Under the pieces are notes generated by a model. The model worked only from the letters and a program-made list of their open reading frames with translations. It made no database searches and was not told where the DNA came from. A program made the translations under genes and the position numbers. DNA of 64,000 nt from Yunchengibacter salinarum (lineage in GTDB: Bacteria; Pseudomonadota; Alphaproteobacteria; Sphingomonadales; Kordiimonadaceae): NCBI RefSeq assembly GCF_037658235.1, contig NZ_JBBJLN010000008.1, forward strand, positions 148,917 through 212,916, in the 5' to 3' direction. Shown here one piece after another: positions 1 through 8,416 of this stretch. Position 1 is the first letter of the stretch. Each line of letters starts with the position of its first letter.

Positions 1-1
1 C

Positions 2-73
2 CGTGATCAGGTTTCCATCCTGGTGCCGGTTACCTTCACCATCAAAGGCAATAACAGCATTGTGAGCCGCTGA
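2..73 (+). CDS. C-terminal fragment of an unidentified protein
   Basis: An open frame enters from the left edge and stops at TGA 71-73, giving 23 residues that include VPVTFTIKGN. The alternating hydrophobic pattern resembles a last beta-strand, as in TonB-type energy transducers, but the piece is too short to assign a family. A strong terminator on the same strand about 125 bp downstream supports a transcription unit ending here. The gene identity is unknown. Confidence 0.35.
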   Translation, partial: RDQVSILVPVTFTIKGNNSIVSR

Positions 74-148
74 TTTGGTGCAACGCACAAAAAAGTTCTT
101 GATGCCAAACCGATCGTTTGGTAGACAATAAAAAGCTTGACCATCGGG

Positions 149-187
149 GTGCCGGTCCTCCCCTCCCTCCCCTCCCTCAACCGGCAC
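149..187. other. Hairpin with C-rich loop (G-quadruplex-capable on minus strand)
   Basis: Perfect 8-bp arms GTGCCGGT (149-156) and ACCGGCAC (180-187) enclose a 23-nt loop made only of C and T apart from one A. On the minus strand the loop contains four runs of three or four Gs separated by single A residues. That arrangement fits a short-loop G-quadruplex, with a C-rich i-motif partner on the plus strand. It lies between the end of the upstream gene and its terminator. Function is unknown. Confidence 0.5.
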
Positions 188-198
188 TTCGGCATCAG

Positions 199-230
199 CC
201 CCGGCCACGCAAGTGGCCGGGGTTTTTGTT
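199..230 (+). terminator. Rho-independent terminator
   Basis: The 10-bp GC-rich stem CCCCGGCCAC/GTGGCCGGGG has a GCAA tetraloop and is followed by TTTTTGTTT. It would end transcription entering from the left edge on the plus strand. Confidence 0.85.
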
Positions 231-268
231 TGGATAAGGCAAGGAGCCGGAAAGGCCGGGTCAGGCCA

Positions 269-1897
269 TCAGGAGATATGTTTTGCCACGGCGCGGGCGA
301 AGGGCGTTAGAATGGTGTCGTGGGCCTGTGCCGCCTGTTCGGGATAATCTGCCGTGTAATGCAGACCGCGGGATTCGCGCCGACTTTGCGCCGATCGCAC
401 GATCAGGTCCGCCACAGTCACCAGATTCCGCAGCTCCAGCAGATCGGGTGTGACCCGGAAATTGCCATAATATTCCAGGATTTCCCCCATCAGCAGGTCC
501 ACCCGCCGTTTGGCGCGCGCAAGCCGCTTGTCGGTGCGGACGATGCCCACATAATCCCACATGAAGCGGCGCAGTTCATTCCAGTTATGGACCACCACCA
601 CTTCCTCGTCCGAATCGCGCACCTTGCTCTCGTCCCAGTCGCGGGCCATGTGTGGCGGTGGCAGATCGTCGATCCGCTCCAGAATGTCCTGCGCGGCGGC
701 GCGACCATAAACCAGGCATTCCAGCAGGCTGTTGGATGCCATGCGATTGGCCCCGTGCAGCCCGGTATGGGCGCATTCCCCGATGGCATAGAGCCGCTCA
801 AGGTCCGTGCGTCCGGCCTGATCCACCTGAATCCCGCCACAGGTATAATGCGCGGCGGGCACCACCGGAATGGGCTGCTGGGTGATGTCGATGCCCACCC
901 TCGCCAGCCGCCGATAAATGGTGGGGAAGTGGGACAGGATGAAGTCCGCCTCCCGGTGGGAAATGTCCAGCCACATGCTGTCCGCGCCGCGCCGTTTCAT
1001 TTCGCTGTCTATGGCGCGGGCCACCACGTCCCGCGGGGCCAGTTCGGCGCGGGGGTCGTAATCCGGCATGAAGCGGCGGCCATCCGCATCGATCAGGCGG
1101 GCGCCCTCGCCGCGCATGGCTTCCGTGATCAGAAAGGTCTTGGCCTCCCTGTGAAAAAGGCAGGTGGGGTGGAACTGGTTGAATTCCATATTGGCCACGC
1201 AGCACCCGGCCCGCCACGCCATGGCGATGCCGTCCCCGGTGCTGCTGTCCGGGTTGCTGGAATAGAGATAGACCCGGCTGGCCCCGCCGGTGGCCAGCAC
1301 CGTGGCGCGGGCCGAAAAGGTTTCCACCCGATCCGACCGCGTGTCCAATACATAAACGCCGTGGGCCTGATCCTGATAGGGGGCCGCCTTGGACAGGTGG
1401 CGGTTGGTGATGATGTCCACCGCCACATGATGGGTGTAAAGATCCACATTGGGTTCGGCCTTCACGCGGTCATTGAGCGTGCTTTGCACCGCCTTGCCGG
1501 TGGCGTCCGCCGCGTGGATGATCCGCCTGTGGCTGTGGCCGCCCTCGCGGGTCAGATGATAGCCGAAGCCGTCCTCCCGCGCTGTTTCGTCCCGGTCAAA
1601 GGCCACGCCCAGCGCGATCAGATCATCAATGGCGGCGCGGCTGCGCTCCACCACGAAGCGCACGGAGTCCTTGTGGCACAGGCCCGCCCCGGCGGTGAGC
1701 GTGTCGGCAATGTGGCTGTCCACCGAATCGGATGATTCGAGCACCGCCGCGATACCGCCCTGCGCCCAATTGGTGGACCCGGCGGACAGCGGCCCCTTGG
1801 AAATCACCGCCACCCGCATGTGCCGGGCCAGATGCAGCGCAGCCGTCAGCCCCGCCGCGCCGGAGCCCACGATCACGATGTCATAGGTGCGCCGCAT
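269..1897 (-). CDS. nadB: L-aspartate oxidase
   Basis: FAD-dependent oxidation of L-aspartate to iminoaspartate, the first step of de novo NAD synthesis (EC 1.4.3.16). At 542 residues it has the usual NadB length. The N-terminal dinucleotide motif GSGAAG sits at 11-16. The succinate-dehydrogenase/NadB family signatures FNQFHPT (239-245), MRGEGARL (261-268), HYTCGGI (350-356) and HGANRMASNSLLE (381-393) are present, including the His and Arg residues expected at the active site. The sequence ends soon after the short helical C-terminal domain, as in NadB rather than SdhA/FrdA. It begins 14 nt after the stop of the ABC ATPase gene on the same strand, so the two are probably co-transcribed. No nadA or nadC is visible nearby. 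Confidence 0.95.
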   Translation of the reverse strand: MRRTYDIVIVGSGAAGLTAALHLARHMRVAVISKGPLSAGSTNWAQGGIAAVLESSDSVDSHIADTLTAGAGLCHKDSVRFVVERSRAAIDDLIALGVAFDRDETAREDGFGYHLTREGGHSHRRIIHAADATGKAVQSTLNDRVKAEPNVDLYTHHVAVDIITNRHLSKAAPYQDQAHGVYVLDTRSDRVETFSARATVLATGGASRVYLYSSNPDSSTGDGIAMAWRAGCCVANMEFNQFHPTCLFHREAKTFLITEAMRGEGARLIDADGRRFMPDYDPRAELAPRDVVARAIDSEMKRRGADSMWLDISHREADFILSHFPTIYRRLARVGIDITQQPIPVVPAAHYTCGGIQVDQAGRTDLERLYAIGECAHTGLHGANRMASNSLLECLVYGRAAAQDILERIDDLPPPHMARDWDESKVRDSDEEVVVVHNWNELRRFMWDYVGIVRTDKRLARAKRRVDLLMGEILEYYGNFRVTPDLLELRNLVTVADLIVRSAQSRRESRGLHYTADYPEQAAQAHDTILTPFARAVAKHIS

Positions 1898-1911
1898 GAT
1901 CGATCCAGCTT

Positions 1912-2859
1912 TCAGGCCGCCAGGGGGGAGCGGGTCAGTTGCAGGAAGATGTCTTCAAGGTCGGTCTCGCTGGTCGAAATGTCCTGAATGGTCAGACCGG
2001 ACGCCTGAACCGCGTTCAGAATTTCGCCCACATTGGCGGTAGCCTGGGAAATCCGCACCGCCAGCATCCCATCCCGCACTTCCGCGGTGAATCCCCGAAG
2101 CGGCGCGGGCACTTCGCTCAGCGGTTCCACCACCTGGATCAGCACTTCCTTTTCATCAATGCGGCTGAGCAGTTGCCGGGTGGGCTCGCTGCACACCACT
2201 TCGCCATGATTGATGATGGCGATGCTGTCGCACAGTTCCTCCGCCTCCTCAAGATAGTGGGTGGTCAGCACGATGGTGGTGCCGCGCGCGTGCAGTTCGC
2301 GCACATAGTCCCAAAGCTGTTGCCTCAGTTCCAGATCCACCCCGGCGGTGGGTTCATCCAGCACCAGAATGGGCGGGTTGTGCACCATCGCCTTGGCCAC
2401 CAGCAGGCGCCGCTTCATGCCGCCGGAAAGCGTGCGGGAATAGGCATCCGCCTTGTCCTCCAGCCGCACGGCGCGCAGCAGTTCATCGGTGCGCCGTTCC
2501 GACGCGGGCACGCCGTACATGCCCGCCTGCACCTCCAGCATCTCGCGGGGGGTGAAAAAGGCATCAAAGCACAGTTCCTGCGGCACGATGCCGATATGGG
2601 CGCGCGCATTGCGGGGGTTGCTGGTGATGTCAAAACCCCAGATGCTGGCCGTGCCGCCGGTCTTGTTCACCAGGCCCGCCAGAATATTGATGCAGGTGGA
2701 TTTGCCCGCCCCGTTCGGCCCCAGCAGGCCGAAAATGGACCCCTGTGGAATCTGAAGGTCGATGGCGTTGAGGGCGGTCTTGTCCGGGGCGCCGTGTTCC
2801 CCCTTGTACACCTTGGTCAGGCCGCGAATGTCGATTGCCATATTGCTGTCGCTGCTCAC
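1912..2859 (-). CDS. ABC transporter ATP-binding protein
   Basis: ATP-hydrolysing subunit of an ABC-2/DrrA-like exporter of about 315 residues. Walker A GPNGAGKST is at about 47-55, followed by the signature LSGGMKRR, Walker B ILVLDEPTAGVD and the H-loop TTHYLEEAEEL. About 90 residues follow the nucleotide-binding domain, as in DrrA/CcmA-like subunits. The GTG start at 2859 is preceded by AGAGGA at good spacing; ATG at 2841 has no ribosome-binding site. No permease gene lies in the window: upstream is a divergent zinc-finger gene and downstream is nadB. The partner and substrate are therefore unknown. Confidence 0.85.
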   Translation of the reverse strand: MSSDSNMAIDIRGLTKVYKGEHGAPDKTALNAIDLQIPQGSIFGLLGPNGAGKSTCINILAGLVNKTGGTASIWGFDITSNPRNARAHIGIVPQELCFDAFFTPREMLEVQAGMYGVPASERRTDELLRAVRLEDKADAYSRTLSGGMKRRLLVAKAMVHNPPILVLDEPTAGVDLELRQQLWDYVRELHARGTTIVLTTHYLEEAEELCDSIAIINHGEVVCSEPTRQLLSRIDEKEVLIQVVEPLSEVPAPLRGFTAEVRDGMLAVRISQATANVGEILNAVQASGLTIQDISTSETDLEDIFLQLTRSPLAA

Positions 2860-2908
2860 GCTTGATCCTCTCTGGTGGCGCCGCCCTGAAAGGAAAACCG
2901 GGCGGTTC

Positions 2909-2937
2909 TTGTCGCACGAAACCTCACCCGCTATATA
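2909..2937 (+). promoter_or_regulatory. Candidate promoter for the zinc-finger/polA unit
   Basis: TTGTCG (2909-2914) and TATATA (2932-2937) are separated by 17 bp in the divergent region between the ABC ATPase and the zinc-finger gene. It points toward the zinc-finger gene and would leave a leader of about 115 nt. Confidence 0.45.
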
Positions 2938-3059
2938 GGACGGGAACAGGCTGAAAGCGACCCCTGACTTGGCCCGATCCAAGGGCTGCGGGGGTTGCCC
3001 GGCGCGCAGGCGGCCTCTTGGCGGGCGGCGCGGCGGGAAAACAGGAAGGATCGCACCCC

Positions 3060-3278
3060 ATGACCACCCAACCGCCCGAAATCATCCGCACCGACAAAAC
3101 CCGCGTTCATTGCGACGGTGGGGGCGCGCTGGGCCACCCGCGCGTGTATTATGACCTGTCGAAAGAAGGCAAGGTGGAATGCGGATATTGTGACCGCCTG
3201 TTCATCCTGAAAGGCGGCCCGGCGGATACGGCTGAAAACACGAACGGGGGCGACGGCGCCAGCCAGGGCGCTGCCTGA
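3060..3278 (+). CDS. CHCC-type zinc-finger protein
   Basis: A 72-residue protein with a C-x(n)-H-x(n)-C-x2-C pattern (Cys in VHCDGG, His in LGHPRV, then VECGYC). This is typical of the alphaproteobacterial CHCC zinc-finger family related to mitochondrial complex I subunit NDUFS6. The family is tied to complex I assembly in mitochondria; a similar role here is inference. The start at 3060 has AAGGA upstream. polA follows 40 bp downstream on the same strand. The tail after the finger is low-complexity Gly/Asn/Ala. Confidence 0.75.
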   Translation: MTTQPPEIIRTDKTRVHCDGGGALGHPRVYYDLSKEGKVECGYCDRLFILKGGPADTAENTNGGDGASQGAA

Positions 3279-3318
3279 TCCCCCTTTTCCCACAAGCCCC
3301 TTTTTCCCGGAGCACACC

Positions 3319-6129
3319 ATGAGCGAGACGCAAGAGGACCGCCCGGACGGCGGCGCCAATGGGCGCGAGCATCTCTATCTGGTGGATGGCTCCGGCTATA
3401 TCTTTCGCGCTTATCACGCCCTGCCACCCATGACCCGCGAAGACGGCACGCCCGTCAATGCGGTCTATGGCTTTTCCAACATGCTGTTCAAGCTGTTGCA
3501 GGATCTGGCGGACGGCGAACGGCCCACCCATCTGGCCGTGATCTTCGACACCGCCCGGCAAAGCTTCCGCAACGATATCTACCCGGACTACAAGGCCAAC
3601 CGCCCGCCGCCGCCGGAGGATCTGGTGCCCCAGTTTCCGCTGATTCGAGACGCGGTGAAGGCGTTCGGCGTACCGTCCATCGAGCAGGAGAGCTTTGAGG
3701 CGGACGACCTGATCGCCACCTATACCCGGCAGGCGCGGGAAAAGGGCTGGCAGGTGACCATCGTGTCCTCCGACAAGGATCTGATGCAACTGGTGGACGA
3801 CGGAACCGTCACCCTGTTCGACAGTATGAAGAACCGGCGGATGGATGAAGACGCGGTGCGGGAGAAATTCGGGCTCGGCCCCGACAAGGTGGTGGATATA
3901 CAGGCCCTGGCCGGGGACAGCAGCGACAATGTGCCCGGCGTGCCCGGCATCGGCATCAAGACCGCCGCCCAGCTTATCGAAACCTATGGCGATCTGGACA
4001 CATTGCTGGACCGGGCGGACGAGATCAAGCAGCCCGCCCGGCGCAAGAAGCTGCTGGAAAATGCCAATCAGGCGCGCATTTCCCGCGATCTGGTGCGCCT
4101 GCGCCAGGACGTGGACGTAACCCACGGCCTGGATGGCTTCCCGGTGCGGGAACCGGACGGGGGCAGCCTGCTGGACTTCATCGATGCCATGCAGTTCCGC
4201 TCTCTCAGGGCGCGGGTGGTGCAGCATTACGGCCATGACGGCGCCAATGCGGAAGACCCCGCCAATCGCGCGCTGGAAGTGGGCGAGGCCCGCTACAGCA
4301 CGATCACGGACATGGCGGAGCTGGACCGGTGGATCGCCCGCATCCGCGAAGCCGGGCTGGTGGCGTTCGACACCGAGACCACCAGCCTGAATGCCGCCCG
4401 CGCGGAGCTGGTGGGCCTGTCGCTGGCGGTGGAGCCGGGGGAAGCCTGTTATGTGCCGGTGGGCCATGTGGCCGATGACAGCGACGGCGCCCTGTTCGCC
4501 GAGCGCCCGAAGCAGCTCGACAAGGCGCGGGTGCTGGCGGCGCTAGGGGATGTTCTGGCCGATCCCGCCATATTGAAGGTGGGGCAGAACCTGAAATACG
4601 ACATGTCCATTCTGGCGGCGGAAGGGCTCACCCTGTCGCCCATCGCCGATACCATGCTGATGTCCTATGCGCTGGATGCGGGCCGCCACGGCCACGGCAT
4701 GGACGAGCTGGCCGAAACCCATCTGGGCGTGAAAACCACCCCCTTCAAGGACGTGGCGGGCAGCGGGCGCAATCAGGTGACCTTCGATCGGGTGGAGATT
4801 GAAAAGGCCACCGCCTATGCCGCCGAAGACGCGGACATCACGCTCAGGCTGTATCATGTGCTGGCGCCCCGGCTGGCGAACGAGGGCGTGATGACGGTCT
4901 ATCAGCGCCTCGACCGGCCCCTGGCGCCGGTGCTGTCGGCCATGGAGCGGGCCGGGGTGAAAGTGGACCGGGCGCGGCTGACCACCCTGTCGGGCGAGTT
5001 CGCCGAAGCCATGGACGGCCTGTCGAAGCAGATTTTCGAGTTGGCGGGGCGGGCGTTCAACATCAATTCCCCCAAGCAGCTTGGCGAAATCCTGTTCGAC
5101 GATCTGGGGCTGAAGGGCGGCAGGCGGTCCAGCAAGACCGGTGCCTACAGCACCAATGCCGAAGTGCTGGAAGACCTGGCTTCGGAACACGACCTGCCCG
5201 CCCGCGTGCTGGACTATCGCCAGTTCGCCAAGCTGAAGAGCACCTATACGGATGCGCTGGTGGAGGACATCAACCCCGATACGGGCCGGGTGCACACCAG
5301 TTTCCACATGGCGGCCACCACCACGGGGCGCCTGTCCAGCAATGATCCGAATCTACAGAATATCCCGATTCGCACCGAGGAAGGGCGGAAAATTCGGGAA
5401 GCCTTCGTGGCGGAAAAGGGCAAAACCCTGATCGCCGCCGACTATAGCCAGATCGAATTGCGCGTGCTGGCCCACATGGCGGATATCGATGCCCTGAAAC
5501 AGGCCTTCCATGACGGGGTGGACATTCACGCCCTGACCGCATCGAAGGTGTTCAACACCCCCATTGACGGCATGGACCCGATCATCCGGCGCCAGGCCAA
5601 GGCGGTGAATTTCGGCATTATCTACGGCATTTCCGCCTTTGGGCTGGCGCGCCAGCTTGGCGTGGGGCGCAAGGAAGCCCAGGCCATTATCGATGCCTAT
5701 TTCGAGCGCTTCCCCGGCATTCGGGCCTATATGGACAAAACCATCGCCAAGGCGCGGGAACACGGCCATGTGACCACCCTGTTCGGGCGCAAGACCCATG
5801 TGGCCACCATCAGGGACAAGAACCCCAATCGCCGCCATTTCGGGGAGCGCGCCGCCATCAACGCCCCCATTCAGGGCACCGCCGCGGACATCATCCGCCG
5901 CGCCATGATCCATATGCCCGACGCGCTGGCGAATGCCGGGCTCAGCGACGTGACCATGCTGTTGCAGGTGCATGACGAACTGGTCTTCGAGGCACCCGAC
6001 CACATGGTGAATGATGCCACGCCTGTGATCCGGTCGGTGATGGAAAACGCCGCCCGCCCCGCCCTGACCATGGCCGTCCCGCTGGATGTGGACGTGGGCA
6101 CAGGCCGCACCTGGCAGGAAGCGCATTAG
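3319..6129 (+). CDS. polA: DNA polymerase I
   Basis: Repair polymerase that removes RNA primers and fills gaps (EC 2.7.7.7). All three activities appear intact in 936 residues. The 5'-nuclease domain starts at about residue 19 (LYLVDGSGYIFRAYHALPP) and its helix-hairpin-helix region includes GVPGIGIKTA (207-216). The 3'-5' exonuclease retains the DxE motif in FDTETTSL (DTE at 351-353). The polymerase domain has motif A DYSQIELRVL at about 706 and motif C VHDELVFE at about 884. Unlike Thermus-type enzymes, the proofreading site is not degenerate. It is preceded by the small zinc-finger gene and followed by the compositionally different Fic gene. Confidence 0.97.
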   Translation: MSETQEDRPDGGANGREHLYLVDGSGYIFRAYHALPPMTREDGTPVNAVYGFSNMLFKLLQDLADGERPTHLAVIFDTARQSFRNDIYPDYKANRPPPPEDLVPQFPLIRDAVKAFGVPSIEQESFEADDLIATYTRQAREKGWQVTIVSSDKDLMQLVDDGTVTLFDSMKNRRMDEDAVREKFGLGPDKVVDIQALAGDSSDNVPGVPGIGIKTAAQLIETYGDLDTLLDRADEIKQPARRKKLLENANQARISRDLVRLRQDVDVTHGLDGFPVREPDGGSLLDFIDAMQFRSLRARVVQHYGHDGANAEDPANRALEVGEARYSTITDMAELDRWIARIREAGLVAFDTETTSLNAARAELVGLSLAVEPGEACYVPVGHVADDSDGALFAERPKQLDKARVLAALGDVLADPAILKVGQNLKYDMSILAAEGLTLSPIADTMLMSYALDAGRHGHGMDELAETHLGVKTTPFKDVAGSGRNQVTFDRVEIEKATAYAAEDADITLRLYHVLAPRLANEGVMTVYQRLDRPLAPVLSAMERAGVKVDRARLTTLSGEFAEAMDGLSKQIFELAGRAFNINSPKQLGEILFDDLGLKGGRRSSKTGAYSTNAEVLEDLASEHDLPARVLDYRQFAKLKSTYTDALVEDINPDTGRVHTSFHMAATTTGRLSSNDPNLQNIPIRTEEGRKIREAFVAEKGKTLIAADYSQIELRVLAHMADIDALKQAFHDGVDIHALTASKVFNTPIDGMDPIIRRQAKAVNFGIIYGISAFGLARQLGVGRKEAQAIIDAYFERFPGIRAYMDKTIAKAREHGHVTTLFGRKTHVATIRDKNPNRRHFGERAAINAPIQGTAADIIRRAMIHMPDALANAGLSDVTMLLQVHDELVFEAPDHMVNDATPVIRSVMENAARPALTMAVPLDVDVGTGRTWQEAH

Positions 6130-6196
6130 AAGGGCGCGTTTCCGCAATAAGCGCAATGCCTTGCCATCCCCGCCCTGGGCACCCTTTGGCCTGAAC

Positions 6197-6273
6197 AACT
6201 AACATATATGCCCATTTATGTTAGTTATCTTCTTGCAGCTAACAGGGATGTTAGTTAGGCTTTTTAGCTAACA
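6197..6273. promoter_or_regulatory. Inverted-repeat operator cluster upstream of fic
   Basis: A perfect 10-bp inverted repeat AACTAACATA (6197-6206) / TATGTTAGTT (6217-6226) has a 10-bp spacer. A second repeat, CTAACA (6239-6244) / TGTTAG (6249-6254), has a 4-bp spacer. A lone CTAACA half-site is at 6268-6273. All share the core CTAACA/TGTTAG and lie within 90 bp of the fic start. The fic product carries a C-terminal winged helix, so autoregulation is the natural inference. Confidence 0.65.
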
Positions 6274-6286
6274 GAAATCAGCATAA

Positions 6287-7471
6287 ATGTTACTTAAGGA
6301 GGGGGAAATCAAAACCCGTGTCGGACGATATTTGAAGGGTAGCAGCGTGGGCGGGGAAGCCTATAAGACCTATATTCCAAAAAACCTGCCACCAGACCCG
6401 CCATTGGAAATGGCGGCATTTTACCCCTTTCTGGACAAGGCCAATATCGCCCTTGGTAAACTTGAGGGCATAAGCATGATATTGCCCGACCCGTCATTAT
6501 TTCTGTACATGTATATCAGGAAAGAAGCCGTTTTATCGTCGCAGATCGAAGGAACACAATCCTCCCTTTCCGACCTGTTGTTATTTGAATCGGATGAAGC
6601 GCCGGGCGCCCCGATCGATGATGTGACAGAAGTATCCTGTTATGTGGCGGCCATGAATTACGGCCTTGAAAGGTTACGGAAATTTCCGCTTTCGCTCCGC
6701 CTTCTCCGGGAAATTCACGATCGCTTGATGAGCAATTCTCGTGGCGGAAATAAGATGCCGGGAGAGTTCAGAACATCCCAGAACTGGATTGGCGGCACCC
6801 GACCAGGAAACGCCCTTTTCGTGCCTCCGCCCCCTGAAAAGATGATGGACTGCCTGGATAATTTCGAAAAATTTCTACATGACGAAAAAATAAAAATGCC
6901 TGTTTTGATTAAGGCGGCATTGGCGCACGCGCAGTTCGAAACGATCCACCCGTTTCTTGATGGAAATGGTCGCCTCGGAAGGCTTTTAATTACTTTCATA
7001 TTATGCAGTGAAGGTGTTTTGAGAGAACCTTTACTATACCTTAGCCTTTATCTTAAATCCAACAGAAAAGAATATTATGATCACTTGCAAAAAATTCGGG
7101 AAACCGGTGACTGGGAGTCATGGGTTATATTTTTCTTGAAGGGTGTTATCGAAACCGCCGAACAAGCGGCGCAAACGGCCCAGAGCATACGAAATTTATT
7201 TATATCTGATCAGATGCGAATTGAGACGTCCGGCAATACCGCCGCGAGTACGTTGACGGTCTTCAATCTGCTTCAGCGCCACCCCATCAGCAAAACGACG
7301 AAGATGACAGAATTATCCAATCTGTCACTGCCGACCGTTCTCCGAGCCCTGAACAATCTGGAAGAAATGGGCATCGTAAAAGAAATCACCGGGAAAGACC
7401 GGCATAAAGTTTTTGTATATGAAGCGTATCTTGCGACCTTGAACGAAGGAACCAACCCTATTGCCGCATAG
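6287..7471 (+). CDS. Fic family protein with C-terminal winged-helix domain
   Basis: Fic proteins usually transfer AMP from ATP to a protein hydroxyl. The 394-residue product has an N-terminal Fic_N region (LPPDPPL at 34-40) and a class II inhibitory motif SSQIEG (84-89). The complete catalytic motif HPFLDGNGRLGR is at 221-232. A C-terminal winged helix of about 320-385 includes LSLPTVLRALNNLEEMGIV. ATG 6287 lacks a ribosome-binding site, while AAGGAGGGGG (6296-6305) lies inside the frame just before ATC 6308, so translation might begin at that non-standard codon. The gene is clearly more AT-rich than both neighbours, suggesting acquisition. Its 3' end overlaps the convergent SDR gene by 14 bp. 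No antitoxin gene is adjacent; inhibition appears to be intramolecular. Confidence 0.9.
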   Translation: MLLKEGEIKTRVGRYLKGSSVGGEAYKTYIPKNLPPDPPLEMAAFYPFLDKANIALGKLEGISMILPDPSLFLYMYIRKEAVLSSQIEGTQSSLSDLLLFESDEAPGAPIDDVTEVSCYVAAMNYGLERLRKFPLSLRLLREIHDRLMSNSRGGNKMPGEFRTSQNWIGGTRPGNALFVPPPPEKMMDCLDNFEKFLHDEKIKMPVLIKAALAHAQFETIHPFLDGNGRLGRLLITFILCSEGVLREPLLYLSLYLKSNRKEYYDHLQKIRETGDWESWVIFFLKGVIETAEQAAQTAQSIRNLFISDQMRIETSGNTAASTLTVFNLLQRHPISKTTKMTELSNLSLPTVLRALNNLEEMGIVKEITGKDRHKVFVYEAYLATLNEGTNPIAA

Positions 7472-8252
7472 GTGAGGCCGACTCTTCAATCCGTTCATCC
7501 AGAAAACCCACTTCGCGGGGAAGCCGGAGCAGGAACTGGCCGGCGTCCAGGGTGATGATCTCGCCGCTCGCCACCGCGCCGGACAGGCACAGCCGGGCCG
7601 CCTGGCAGACATGGTCCGGGTCCACCGGGCGCTTCAGGGCATTCATGCGTTTCAGGCGCGCCACCCGGCCCGTCGTTTCCGGCCCGCTTTCCAGAATCAT
7701 GCTGGGCGACAGGCCATAAACCCGGCCCCGATCGCCCATCTGCCGGGCCATCATGGTGGTGGCGCCCGCCAGTGATACCTTGGCCAGGCTATAGGCGAAA
7801 TAATCCGGGTTCAGGGCTTTCAGCTTGGCATCCAGAATATTGATCACCGTGCGCGGCACCCCCTGCGTGCTGCCCGCCAGCACCCTTTGGGCCAGCAGCA
7901 CGGGCGCAATCATGTTCACCTGCTGAAAGCGGGCGAGGGCGGCGCCGTCGGTTTCGCCGAACAGGTCAAAACCAAACGCGGCGGCATTGTTGATCAGATG
8001 CAGCGACCGGCCTTCGCCGAGCCGCTCAACGGCCTCGACGAGCGCATCCACCGCTGCCGGGTCCGCCAGATCGCCGGAAACCAGATCGCACCGCCGCCCC
8101 ATGGCGGTCACGTCCGCCTTCAGGCTTTCCGCCGGGCCGCGGGAGCGATTGTAATGGGCCACAATGTCATGGCCCGCCGATGCCAGATCCAGCGCCAGCG
8201 CCCGGCCAAGGCGCGCCCCCGCGCCCGTGATCATCACCGCCTCTGCCGTCAT
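7458..8252 (-). CDS. Pteridine-reductase-like short-chain dehydrogenase
   Basis: NAD(P)-dependent oxidoreductase of 264 residues with the cofactor motif TGAGARLG (9-16), NNAA (88-91) and YxxxK at Y154-K158. The usual catalytic Ser is replaced: the sequence reads ILDAKL, placing Asp141 thirteen residues before Tyr154. That Asp/Tyr/Lys arrangement and the TGxxxRLG cofactor motif are those of PTR1/FolM-type pteridine and dihydrofolate reductases. Reduction of pterins or dihydrofolate is therefore the best guess, but the substrate is unproven. The start at 8252 was chosen because the cofactor-binding strand begins a few residues later. It is convergent with fic and overlaps it by 14 bp. Confidence 0.8.
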   Translation of the reverse strand: MTAEAVMITGAGARLGRALALDLASAGHDIVAHYNRSRGPAESLKADVTAMGRRCDLVSGDLADPAAVDALVEAVERLGEGRSLHLINNAAAFGFDLFGETDGAALARFQQVNMIAPVLLAQRVLAGSTQGVPRTVINILDAKLKALNPDYFAYSLAKVSLAGATTMMARQMGDRGRVYGLSPSMILESGPETTGRVARLKRMNALKRPVDPDHVCQAARLCLSGAVASGEIITLDAGQFLLRLPREVGFLDERIEESASPMRQ

Positions 8253-8349
8253 GTTGCTTCCTCTTCTGGCGCAGCGCTTGCCCGCGCCTTCATGATACGC
8301 CGCGATGGCACCGCCGGTTCGCCCGCCAGCCCGGCCCGACAGTTTGAGC

Positions 8350-8378
8350 AAAAAAAGCCGGGCCATGAAAGGCCCGGC
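8350..8378 (-). terminator. Rho-independent terminator of the decarboxylase-like gene
   Basis: On the minus strand the stem GCCGGGCC/GGCCCGGC has a 6-nt loop and is followed by a run of seven T residues (A tract 8350-8356 on plus). It lies 39 bp past the stop of the PSD-like gene. Confidence 0.85.
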
Positions 8379-8416
8379 AGGGTGGCAGACTTTGTGGTGT
8401 GGGGAAATCGGGTCGG

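Noticed and set aside
320..1735. 471-codon plus-strand frame opposite nadB
   Set aside because: Antisense shadow; NadB is full length with all family signatures.
6287..7471. Fic toxin-antitoxin pair
   Set aside because: No small antitoxin gene is adjacent; the inhibitory motif is inside the same protein, so it is a class II Fic rather than a two-gene module.
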